From the NCBI GenBank assembly GCA_039028155.1, contig JBCCIS010000010.1, forward strand, positions 1-64,000: DNA of 64,000 bases, in the 5' to 3' direction. The translations under genes and the position numbers were made by a program. Shown in pieces: positions 1-8,129 of this stretch. Below the pieces are notes generated by a model. The model was not told the origin of the DNA. It was given only the letters and a program-made list of their open reading frames with translations, and ran no database searches. Source of the DNA: Pseudomonadota bacterium (GTDB lineage Bacteria > Pseudomonadota > Alphaproteobacteria > SP197). Position 1 is the first letter of the stretch; each line of letters begins with the position of its first letter.

Positions 1-507
1 CCGATCCTGCCGCTGCTGCTCGTCATCATTCTGTTGTTCCGCGACACCTTGCGCACCAGTTTCGGGCCGGAGACCGGCATCTTTATCTTGATGGTGGCGG
101 TTATCGGCATCACCAGTTGGATGCAAACCGCGCGCATCGTCAGGGGCGATGTCCTGGCCATCAAACAGCAGGAGTTCGTCTTGGCCGCGCGCAGCATCGG
201 CACGCGGAACCGGCGCATCATTTCCCGGCATATCCTGCCCAACGTGCTGAGCCCGATCATGGTTTCGGCGACGCTGGGTGTCGCCAACGCGATCATCACA
301 GAGTCCGCGCTGTCGTTTCTGGGTCTCGGTTTCCCGCCGGACTTCCCGACCTGGGGCCGGCTGCTGTTTGACGGTGCCAACTTCATGACGATCACACCGG
401 AACGCGTGATCTGGCCCGGACTAGCCATCTCGCTCACGGTGCTCAGCGTCAACTACATCGGCGACGGGCTGCGCGACGCCCTCGATCCCAGGCTCAGGGG
501 GCGTTAG
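1..507 (+). CDS. ABC transporter permease, DppC/OppC type (3' part)
   Basis: Inner-membrane permease subunit of a peptide/nickel-type ABC importer. Only the last 168 residues are in the window; the reading frame is open from base 1, so the start lies upstream. The EAA loop that contacts the ATPase is clear: AARSIGTRNRRIISRHILPN, followed by the SFLGLGFPPDFPTWG segment near the C terminus that is typical of DppC-like subunits, and a last membrane helix before the LDPRLRGR tail. The substrate cannot be told from this fragment. The ATPase subunits are not directly downstream, since the next gene is an unrelated glutathione transferase, so this is probably the distal permease gene of its operon. 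Confidence 0.93.
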   Translation, partial: PILPLLLVIILLFRDTLRTSFGPETGIFILMVAVIGITSWMQTARIVRGDVLAIKQQEFVLAARSIGTRNRRIISRHILPNVLSPIMVSATLGVANAIITESALSFLGLGFPPDFPTWGRLLFDGANFMTITPERVIWPGLAISLTVLSVNYIGDGLRDALDPRLRGR

Positions 508-601
508 CGGGTTGCATGGCATAGTGATTGGCGGGCGGTTCGCAGGCGATTAAGTTGCTGCGACCCGCGCCGCTGCATGTCCAGACGAGGAACCCTGCAC
601 C

Positions 602-1309
602 ATGATCGACCTCTATACGGCGGCGACGCCGAACGGCCAGAAGATCCACATTATGCTGGAGGAGACCGGTCTCGAGTATCGCGAGACCTGGATCGACATC
701 GACAAGGGCGACCAGTTCGATCCGGCGTTCCTGAAAGTCAGCCCCAACAACAAGATACCGGCGATCCTGGATACAGATGGCCCCGATGGCAAACCCATGG
801 CTGTCTTCGAGTCGGGTGCCATTCTGCTCTATCTCGCCGAGAAGACCGGCCAGTTCCTGCTCGAGGAACCGCGCAAGCGTTGGGACACGTTGCAATGGCT
901 GTTCTGGCAGATGGGCGGCTTCGGCCCGATGCTGGGCCAGGCCCATCACTTCAATGCCTATGCACCGATGCGCCCTGACGGCGCCGTCGTGTTGCCCTAT
1001 GCGCAAGAGCGCTACACCAACGAAGCCTCGCGCCTTTATGGCGTGCTCGACAAGCAGTTGAGCGAGCACAAATACGTCGCCGCGGACGATTACACGATCG
1101 CCGACATGGCGATCTTCCCGTGGTGCCGGCTCTACAAGCGCCAGAACCAGGACATCGACAACTTCCCAAACGTCAAACGCTGGTTCGCCGAGATCAGTGA
1201 GCGCCCGGCTGTCGGCAAAGACATGAACAAGCTTGAGGACATCGTGGACGGCTTTACCAAGGAAAGCTGGGAGACCTCCTTCGGCCAACGCCAACGCGAG
1301 CAGAAGTAA
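602..1309 (+). CDS. Glutathione S-transferase, YfcG/YghU-like (nu class)
   Basis: Cytosolic glutathione S-transferase-like protein of 235 residues. The N-terminal thioredoxin-fold half begins MIDLYTAATPNGQKIHIMLEE and carries the SPNNKIPAI and FESGAILLYLA segments, which bind glutathione in this family. An all-helical C-terminal half follows, with WLFWQMGGFGPMLGQAHHF typical of YfcG-like enzymes. E. coli YfcG acts as a disulfide-bond reductase on glutathionylated substrates; the same role here is inferred from family resemblance. GAGGAA shortly before the ATG is a plausible ribosome site. It stands alone between a permease gene and a glycosyltransferase. Confidence 0.9.
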   Translation: MIDLYTAATPNGQKIHIMLEETGLEYRETWIDIDKGDQFDPAFLKVSPNNKIPAILDTDGPDGKPMAVFESGAILLYLAEKTGQFLLEEPRKRWDTLQWLFWQMGGFGPMLGQAHHFNAYAPMRPDGAVVLPYAQERYTNEASRLYGVLDKQLSEHKYVAADDYTIADMAIFPWCRLYKRQNQDIDNFPNVKRWFAEISERPAVGKDMNKLEDIVDGFTKESWETSFGQRQREQK

Positions 1310-1350
1310 CCAAAGGCTGACCTCTCACGTCGCTCATAAGGGATGATCGC

Positions 1351-2856
1351 GTGACGACACCATCGACGGTTTCGCCTGATCAGGCGGCAAGAGGGCAAGG
1401 TCTGACGTTATGGGTCATTCTTGCCGTAATCCTGGTGGTCGGCTGCGCGCTGAGGGTTGTGAGTGCGCTTGGCGATCTTTCCATCGACGAAATCTGGAGT
1501 CTCTACATCCTCGACTGGTACGCCCAGTCGCGCGATGACGCTGCGATCCTGGTTCTCGCCGGTCACGACAACACGCATCCCGTTAACACGATCTATATGG
1601 CGGTCGTGCGAGGCATTTCGGGCTCTGAACCGGCGGCTGTCGTCTATCGCGCACTGTCGGTCGTTGCCGGATCGCTCGCTGTCGTATTGGCGGCTGGTCT
1701 AGCGCTGCAACGCAGCGGTATTGAGGCCGTCTTCGCCGCGATGTTGGTCGCCATGAGTTATCCGTTGATACACTACAGTGGCGAAGCGCGCGGCTACGCG
1801 CTCATGCTGACCATGGCGATTGGCGCGTTGTGGGCACTGGAACGCTGGCTCGATACGGAAAGCCCGTCCGCTAGGCTGTGGTTTGCACTTTGCGCGACGG
1901 TCGGTGTGTTGTCGCACCTGATGTTCGTGCTGGCATTGGCGGCGCTTGGCTTGATGGCGCTGGCATCCGGACGTGTTGGTCTCAGTGGCCGTCGTGTTCC
2001 CTTAGGCCAGCTTGTCTCGCTTTTCCTGGCGCCAGGTGTCGTGGCAGTTGGTTATGCCCTCTACTTTCTGATGTTCGGTATCTACGGCAATAGCGAACCG
2101 ACTGATGTTGTCGAGAGTGCGGGAGCACTGGCGGGTTACTCCATCGGAACCGGGATGCCGTTTCCCTATGCCTTATCGCTCGTTGTCTTTGTCGTGCTGG
2201 CGGCGTTCGCGATTGTCGTGGCACCGCGTTCGCCGCGGCTCGTGTTCGACAGTGCCATCATCTTCGTTGTTCCGCTGGTACTGATCTTGGCCGACCTCGT
2301 GCATTACCCGCAGCCGCGTTACTTCCTGCTTTCCGCCCTGTTCGCGCTTCTGGCGTTTGCTCGTCTGCTCGGTTGGCTGGTCAATCGAGGCCATGCGATG
2401 CGTGGGCTCGCCGTATTGCTTGTCGTGGCTTACATCGGCGGGCAGGTCATGTTGCTGCGGAGTTTCTTCAACGACGGGCGCGGCGCGTACGGTACCGCCG
2501 TCGCGCAGATGATGGCGGTGCCTGATGCCGACTACCCGGTCAGGGTCGGTGGCAGTCAGGATTATCGTCTGGCCATGATGACCGGATACTTTGCGCGGAA
2601 GGCCGGCCATAGCGATGACCTGATCTATATCAACGACGACTCGAGTATGCCGCTGACATGGTATGTGCAGGAAGACCGCCACCAGATCGGAGATTTTCCG
2701 TTGGCGCAGTGGGTCGATCGCGCAGGCGGACGGGTGGCCTATGAACTGGTGTGGGTGACACGACCCTGGGGACTTTCCGGTCAGGCGTGGGCGCTTTATC
2801 GCCCCACGCCTCGGGCCGAGCAGATGTTGAGTGGAGAAGGTGAGGGCGGCGGATAG
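1351..2856 (+). CDS. GT39-like membrane glycosyltransferase
   Basis: Polytopic inner-membrane protein of 501 residues resembling glycosyltransferase family 39 (GT-C fold, dolichyl/polyprenyl-phosphate-sugar-dependent). About ten hydrophobic segments are visible. The first external loop after helix 1 holds LSIDEIWS, matching the conserved acidic catalytic motif of GT-C enzymes, and HYSGEARGYAL after the third or fourth helix resembles the second conserved loop. The start is a GTG; no better internal start precedes the first helix. Donor and acceptor are unknown. No surface-polysaccharide genes flank it, so its target cannot be deduced from context. Confidence 0.75.
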   Translation: MTTPSTVSPDQAARGQGLTLWVILAVILVVGCALRVVSALGDLSIDEIWSLYILDWYAQSRDDAAILVLAGHDNTHPVNTIYMAVVRGISGSEPAAVVYRALSVVAGSLAVVLAAGLALQRSGIEAVFAAMLVAMSYPLIHYSGEARGYALMLTMAIGALWALERWLDTESPSARLWFALCATVGVLSHLMFVLALAALGLMALASGRVGLSGRRVPLGQLVSLFLAPGVVAVGYALYFLMFGIYGNSEPTDVVESAGALAGYSIGTGMPFPYALSLVVFVVLAAFAIVVAPRSPRLVFDSAIIFVVPLVLILADLVHYPQPRYFLLSALFALLAFARLLGWLVNRGHAMRGLAVLLVVAYIGGQVMLLRSFFNDGRGAYGTAVAQMMAVPDADYPVRVGGSQDYRLAMMTGYFARKAGHSDDLIYINDDSSMPLTWYVQEDRHQIGDFPLAQWVDRAGGRVAYELVWVTRPWGLSGQAWALYRPTPRAEQMLSGEGEGGG

Positions 2857-2933
2857 TTGTTGAATTGGGTTTTGCACTGCACTAGCCCTGCTGCTGTGTC
2901 CATCCGGATCGGGCCATGGGGGGTGACGCGAGC

Positions 2934-4643
2934 ATGGAGTTGATCGACACGTTTTTTGATGCCGCGCCCTTGGCGGCACTCTTTGTGACCGTGGCGCTGG
3001 GTTACTTCGTCGGCAAGTTCAAGGTCGGGCGGTTCGTGTTGGGCGGTATCGCCGGTACCCTGCTGGTCGGCGTCGCCATCGGCCAGTTTGACGTCAAGAT
3101 CGACAGCTCCATCAAGACGATCTTCTTCGCGCTCTTTATCTATGCCGTCGGATACCAGGGCGGTCCCCAGTTCTTCCATGCGCTGAACCTTCGCTCGCTC
3201 AACCAGCTCGTCTCTGCCTTCATCATGTGTTTTATGGGGCTGCTGACCGTGCTTGCCGCCGCCTGGCTGTTCGATCTGGATCGTGGCATGGCGGCGGGTT
3301 TGGCGGCCGGTGGCCTGACCCAATCGGCCATTATCGGCACGGCCGGTGACGCGATCGCCCGGCTTGATGTTTCGCCTGAGCTAATCAAGCAAATGGAGAC
3401 CAACGTCGCGGTTGGTTATGCGGTCTGTTACATCTTTGGCTCGCTGGGGCCGATCATCTTGGTCTCCTGGTTCTTCCCGACAGTGATGAAGTGGGACATC
3501 CGCGCCGAGGCGCTGAAGCTTGCCAAGGAAATGTCGGGCGGCAAGGCGGAGCTGGAGCCCGGTCAGTTCAACGCGGTGCGTTCGGTCGTCACGCGGGTCT
3601 TCGAGGTCGCCCCCGACCACCAGGCCGCCGGCAAGACAGCGCTGGCGATCGACAAGGACCATCCCGACCTCGTCATCGAGACCGTCACCCGGGACGGAAA
3701 GACCCTGGACGCCGCCGATGACACGGTCGTCCAGGCGGGCGATACGGTGGCCGTTACCGGCAGGGTGGCGGAGGTTGAAAAGGCCGCCGCCTACATTGGC
3801 CCGGAGGTCGTCGCGCCAGGCGATTTCCAACTGGTCGAGGAGAACCGCGACGTCATCCTGACCAATCGGAAGCTAGTGGGCCGCCATCTGCAGGACTTCC
3901 GCGACTCCGTCGACGACGACGCCTGGCGCGGCACGTTCCTGATGGCGGTCAGACGGATGGGACGGGAACTGCCGCTGTTGCCGAAGCTGGAACTGAAGCG
4001 GGGTGACGAACTCACCTTCACTGGCCGGCCGAAGGCGCTTGACCGGCTGCAGGCGCAAGTCGGTTACAAGATTACCGCGGCCGCCGTAACCGACTTCATC
4101 TTCTTTGGCGTCGGCATGACGCTTGGCATCCTGCTCGGTCTGGTTCAGTTCAAGATCGCCGGCATACCCGTCACTATCGGGACCGGCGGCGGCTGTTTGC
4201 TGTCGGGCCTGTTGTTTGGCTGGTTGCGTAGCGTGCACCCACACTTCGCGGCATTACCGACCGGCGCCTCGAACTTCCTGCGCGACTTCGGGCTGGCAGT
4301 CTTTGTCGGGGTGGTCGGCCTGACCGCTGGACCGCAAGCGCTTGTCACGATTCAGCAGAGCGGTATCACGCTTTTCCTGCTCGGCGTCGCCGTCACCATC
4401 ATCCCCACCATCATCACGTTCTACATTTCGTACTATCTGTTGCGGATCCGCAACCCGATCGAGGCGCTGGCATGCATGGTCGGTGGCCGCAGCGCCAACC
4501 CGGGTTTTGCCGCTTTGCTCGACAAGGCGGGCAACGCGACGCCTGTGGTTGCCTTCACGGTCACCTACGCCGTCGCCAACGTGTTCCTGACACTGTGGGG
4601 GCCGATCATCGTCGGGATCATCGATGTGAACCCGCCGTCTTGA
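2934..4643 (+). CDS. aspT: Aspartate:alanine antiporter (AAE family)
   Basis: Inner-membrane antiporter predicted to exchange aspartate for alanine. The layout matches AspT: an N-terminal set of helices (about residues 10-165), a central cytosolic insert with two TrkA-C/RCK-C-like domains (about 205-370), and a second helical block (about 385-565). I chose the ATG at 2934 over the in-frame ATG at 2916 because the protein then begins MELIDTFF like known members, and GGGGGGTGA lies upstream as ribosome site. The strongest functional evidence is the gene 46 bases downstream, aspartate 4-decarboxylase, the classical AspT partner. Antiport plus decarboxylation yields a proton motive cycle. Other AAE members move succinate, so the substrate assignment rests on this partnership. 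Confidence 0.85.
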   Translation: MELIDTFFDAAPLAALFVTVALGYFVGKFKVGRFVLGGIAGTLLVGVAIGQFDVKIDSSIKTIFFALFIYAVGYQGGPQFFHALNLRSLNQLVSAFIMCFMGLLTVLAAAWLFDLDRGMAAGLAAGGLTQSAIIGTAGDAIARLDVSPELIKQMETNVAVGYAVCYIFGSLGPIILVSWFFPTVMKWDIRAEALKLAKEMSGGKAELEPGQFNAVRSVVTRVFEVAPDHQAAGKTALAIDKDHPDLVIETVTRDGKTLDAADDTVVQAGDTVAVTGRVAEVEKAAAYIGPEVVAPGDFQLVEENRDVILTNRKLVGRHLQDFRDSVDDDAWRGTFLMAVRRMGRELPLLPKLELKRGDELTFTGRPKALDRLQAQVGYKITAAAVTDFIFFGVGMTLGILLGLVQFKIAGIPVTIGTGGGCLLSGLLFGWLRSVHPHFAALPTGASNFLRDFGLAVFVGVVGLTAGPQALVTIQQSGITLFLLGVAVTIIPTIITFYISYYLLRIRNPIEALACMVGGRSANPGFAALLDKAGNATPVVAFTVTYAVANVFLTLWGPIIVGIIDVNPPS

Positions 4644-4689
4644 GGAAGAGTGGCGTAACCGAGGGCACAGGATTTATTGGAGAGATCCC

Positions 4690-6288
4690 ATGACGAAGCA
4701 GGACCTCAGCAGTTTGGCGGACCTCAGCCCGTTTGAGCTGAAAGACAAACTGATCGACATCGCCTCGTCGAGCGCCGACCACATGATGCTGAACGCGGGG
4801 CGCGGCAACCCGAACTTCTTGGCGACCTTGCCGCGCCGCGCCTTCCTGCGTCTGGGCGAGTTCGCCATGCACGAGGCCGAGCGTTCCTACGCCTATCTCA
4901 ACAGCGGCTTCGGCGGTTTGCCCGAACGCGACGGTATTGTCGATCGCTTCGAGATCTATGCCCAGAGCCATGCCGACGCGCCAGGCGTCGGTTTTGTTCA
5001 GGCCGCGATGACGTACGTGAAGGATCAGCTTGGCATTGCCCGCGACGAATTCCTGCTCGAGATGGTCGCCGCTTTCCTAGGCTGCAACTACCCGGTGCCG
5101 CCGCGCATGCTGGTGAACAGTGAGAAGATCGTGAAGGCCTACTTGGCTGAGGAAATGTATGGATCACGACCACGTGGCGGCAGTTTTTCACTGTTCGCGA
5201 CGGAAGGCGGCACGGCGGCCATGACCTACGTGTTCCAGACACTCAGGGTCAACGGTCTGATACACCTCGGCGACAAGATTGCCCTGGGGACACCGATTTT
5301 CTCGCCCTATCTCGAAATTCCGCCTTTGCCCGACTACGACATGGCGGTCATCGACGTGCGCATGGACGAGGCGTCTGATTGGCAGATCCCGACCTCTGAG
5401 TTGGAGAAGCTGATGGACCCGGCGATAAAGGTGCTTTGTGTCGTCAATCCCAGCAACCCGCCGTCGACCAAAATGGCCGATGAGACACTCGCGGCGCTGG
5501 CCGACCTTGTCGATGACAAGCGGGATGATCTCATGATCATCACCGATGATGTTTACGGCACCTTCGCAGACGACTTTGTTTCGTTGTTCGCTGTCTGCCC
5601 GCGCAATACGCTTTTGGTCTATTCGTTCTCGAAGTACTTCGGTGCCACGGGCTGGCGCTTGGGTGCGATGGCGTTGCACGATGACAACGTATTTGATGAT
5701 GCGCTCGGCGCGTTGCCAGAGGACGTGAAGGTCGGTCTCGACACGCGGTATTCCAGCTTGACGACAACGCCTCGCGATATTCGCTTCATCGACCGGCTGG
5801 TTGCCGACAGCCGTGCCGTCGCGCTGAACCACACCGCCGGCCTCTCGACCCCACAGCAGCTTCAAATGAGTCTCTTTGCGCTGCACGGGCTGATGGACCG
5901 CGATCACCGATACAAGGACGCGGCCAAACACCTGATCCGTGACCGCTATCGTACCCTGTGCCTCCACATCGGTATCGAGCCTGTGCGCGGCCCCAACGAG
6001 GTCGACTACTACAGCCTTATCGACCTGCAGCAGCTGGCGGGGCAACTCTATGGGTCAGACTTCGCGGCCTGGTTCACGAACGGCAACAAGGGTACGGACT
6101 TCTTGTTCCGGCTGGCCGACAAGACGGGCGTTGTCCTGTTGCCGGGCAAGGGGTTCGAGGTCGTCGATGCGTCAGCCCGTGTTTCGCTCGCCAACCTGAC
6201 CGAGGCTGACTATGCGGCCATCGGCGGGTTTACCCGCGAAGTCCTGGATAGCTACTATGAGGACTACAAGAAGGAGACGGGCGGATAG
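4690..6288 (+). CDS. aspD: Aspartate 4-decarboxylase
   Basis: PLP enzyme of 532 residues, the usual length for aspartate beta-decarboxylase (EC 4.1.1.12), converting L-aspartate to L-alanine and CO2; the family also has weak aspartate aminotransferase activity. It belongs to the fold-type I aminotransferase superfamily. The Schiff-base lysine is K315 within YSFSKYFGATGWRLG, the same number I recall for characterised family members. The N-terminal AGRGNPNFLATLPRRAFL and the VVNPSNPPSTKM segment are also family-typical. The ATG is preceded by GGAGAG. Its placement just after aspT makes an aspartate/alanine cycle likely: one proton is consumed in the cytosol per decarboxylation while the exchange moves net charge. 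Confidence 0.92.
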   Translation: MTKQDLSSLADLSPFELKDKLIDIASSSADHMMLNAGRGNPNFLATLPRRAFLRLGEFAMHEAERSYAYLNSGFGGLPERDGIVDRFEIYAQSHADAPGVGFVQAAMTYVKDQLGIARDEFLLEMVAAFLGCNYPVPPRMLVNSEKIVKAYLAEEMYGSRPRGGSFSLFATEGGTAAMTYVFQTLRVNGLIHLGDKIALGTPIFSPYLEIPPLPDYDMAVIDVRMDEASDWQIPTSELEKLMDPAIKVLCVVNPSNPPSTKMADETLAALADLVDDKRDDLMIITDDVYGTFADDFVSLFAVCPRNTLLVYSFSKYFGATGWRLGAMALHDDNVFDDALGALPEDVKVGLDTRYSSLTTTPRDIRFIDRLVADSRAVALNHTAGLSTPQQLQMSLFALHGLMDRDHRYKDAAKHLIRDRYRTLCLHIGIEPVRGPNEVDYYSLIDLQQLAGQLYGSDFAAWFTNGNKGTDFLFRLADKTGVVLLPGKGFEVVDASARVSLANLTEADYAAIGGFTREVLDSYYEDYKKETGG

Positions 6289-6339
6289 GACCGTCCAGCC
6301 GCGGTTGTGAGTGCCGGATTGCTGCGGCAGACTGCATCC

Positions 6340-8109
6340 ATGACCGAGGCGACGCCAAATCAGCCTGCCGATCGTTCGCGGGATGTCTCCAGGGGGCTGG
6401 CGGCCATTCTGGCGCTTGATGCGGTTGGCTTTTCCGGCGCCATGGAGCGCGACACGGGCGCCGCGCATCGACAGATCTCAAACCATCGCGACAACGTCTT
6501 CGCGCCTGCGATTGCCACCCACAACGGCCGGGTCTTCAAGACGACCGGTGACGGGCTCTTGGCCATTTTTGCAAGCGTCTTGGATGCGGTCGAATGCGCA
6601 CACGCGATACAACAAACTCTAGCCTCGCGCGGTGAGAACCACGACGAGACGAGTTTCGCCTATCGCATCGGTATCGACCTGGGCGACGTGCTGAACGATG
6701 CCGGCGATATCTATGGCGAAGGGGTCAATGTGGCCGTGCGGCTGGAGGCGAAAGCACCCGCCGGCGGCCTGTGCGTCTCGCAACGGGTTCGCGACGCGAT
6801 TGGTCACCAGACCGATCTGAACTTTCGCGATGGCGGCATGGTGCAGCTGAAGAACCATTCGCGGCCGGTCCAGATCTACTTGCTGCACCCCGATCGAGCG
6901 ACGTGGCAACGACGAGATGTTGCGGATGACGCGGAAGAACGGCCGCCCTTGTCGATTGCGGTCTTGCCCTTCGACGATATGAGCGACGGGGCTGATCACG
7001 CCTACTTTTGCGATGGCGTCACGGAAGACCTGATTACCGAACTCGCCCACATTCCCGGTCTCTTCGTCATCGCGCGTCACTCAAGCTTTGCTTACAAGAA
7101 CCAATCCATCGACGCGCGGCGGATCGGAACCGAGCTCGGCGTGCGGCACTTGGTCGAGGGCAGCGTCCGGCGCGCCGGAGATCGCGTTCGTATCACCGCC
7201 CAGCTCATCGAGGCCGAGACCGGGCATCATCTGTGGGCCGAACGCTATGACCGCAATGTCGAAGATATCTTTGCCGTGCAGGACGATGTGGTTCGCCATA
7301 TCGCCGAGGCACTGTCGCAGGCGCTGGGTACCGGGAAACTGCAGCCGCAACCCGCCGTACGGCCCAATGACCTGTCGGCCTATGAGTGGGTTGTGCGGGG
7401 GCGCCAGAACATTCTGCGCGCCCAGGGACGTGAGGATGCCAAGGAGTCATTGGAGCGCGCGATCGCGATTGACCCCGATCTCTGCGATGCCCATGCTTGG
7501 CTCGCCGTCTACTACTACACCGACTCCTTCCTGTATCACCTGGAGAACGCACGGGAGAGCCTGATCCGTGGATACACGGCCGCGGATCGCGCGATTGAGA
7601 CCGGCCCAAACAACTCGCTGGCCCATATGGCGCTCGGCATGGTCAGTCTGTATGCCGGCCGGCGCGCGATTGCTCTTCAGTCACTGCACCGCGCGCTGGA
7701 GTTGAACCCCAACGAAGCCGACGCGCTTTGTCTGATTCAGGAAGCCTACACGTTTAACGGCGAGCCCGAAAAAGGTGTCGAAAGTGTCCGCACGGCCAAG
7801 CGGCTCAACCCTCACTATCCGGAGTGGTATGTTTGGCACCTGGGGTTCGCGCTCTATTGCATGGGCGATTACGAGGGCGCGGCCGAAGAACTCAGCAAGC
7901 TGCGCGATATTGCCGAGCCGCTGCGCATACTGGCCGCCGCGCTCGCACGGTTGGGACGCATGGATGAAGCACGGTCTGTTGTAGAGCGCTTTATGAGCGC
8001 CTTTCCGGACTTCTCCTCGGCCAAGTGGGGGGCAACCCAACCCTTCCGCAACGCCGCCGAGTTGGAACACGTTCTGGAAGGCTACCGTCTTGCTGGGTTG
8101 CCGGCGTGA
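6340..8109 (+). CDS. Class III adenylate cyclase with TolB-like and TPR regions
   Basis: Soluble nucleotide cyclase-type signalling protein of 589 residues. Residues 20-180 form a class III cyclase domain. The two metal-binding aspartates are D27 (ILALDAVGF) and D71 (KTTGDGLLA), and EGVNVAVRLEA supplies the asparagine and arginine used on the transition state, so it looks catalytically complete. A TolB/FlgO-like segment follows (SIAVLPFDDMSDG onwards), then TPR-like helices to the C terminus. This architecture is common in Rhizobiales and Rhodospirillales. An in-frame GTG at 6307 is an alternative start; neither has a clear ribosome site. It begins shortly after aspD and ends 20 bases before a hybrid kinase gene. 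cAMP rather than cGMP as product is inferred. Confidence 0.85.
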   Translation: MTEATPNQPADRSRDVSRGLAAILALDAVGFSGAMERDTGAAHRQISNHRDNVFAPAIATHNGRVFKTTGDGLLAIFASVLDAVECAHAIQQTLASRGENHDETSFAYRIGIDLGDVLNDAGDIYGEGVNVAVRLEAKAPAGGLCVSQRVRDAIGHQTDLNFRDGGMVQLKNHSRPVQIYLLHPDRATWQRRDVADDAEERPPLSIAVLPFDDMSDGADHAYFCDGVTEDLITELAHIPGLFVIARHSSFAYKNQSIDARRIGTELGVRHLVEGSVRRAGDRVRITAQLIEAETGHHLWAERYDRNVEDIFAVQDDVVRHIAEALSQALGTGKLQPQPAVRPNDLSAYEWVVRGRQNILRAQGREDAKESLERAIAIDPDLCDAHAWLAVYYYTDSFLYHLENARESLIRGYTAADRAIETGPNNSLAHMALGMVSLYAGRRAIALQSLHRALELNPNEADALCLIQEAYTFNGEPEKGVESVRTAKRLNPHYPEWYVWHLGFALYCMGDYEGAAEELSKLRDIAEPLRILAAALARLGRMDEARSVVERFMSAFPDFSSAKWGATQPFRNAAELEHVLEGYRLAGLPA

Positions 8110-8129
8110 CATGGTGCCGCGCGTGAACC

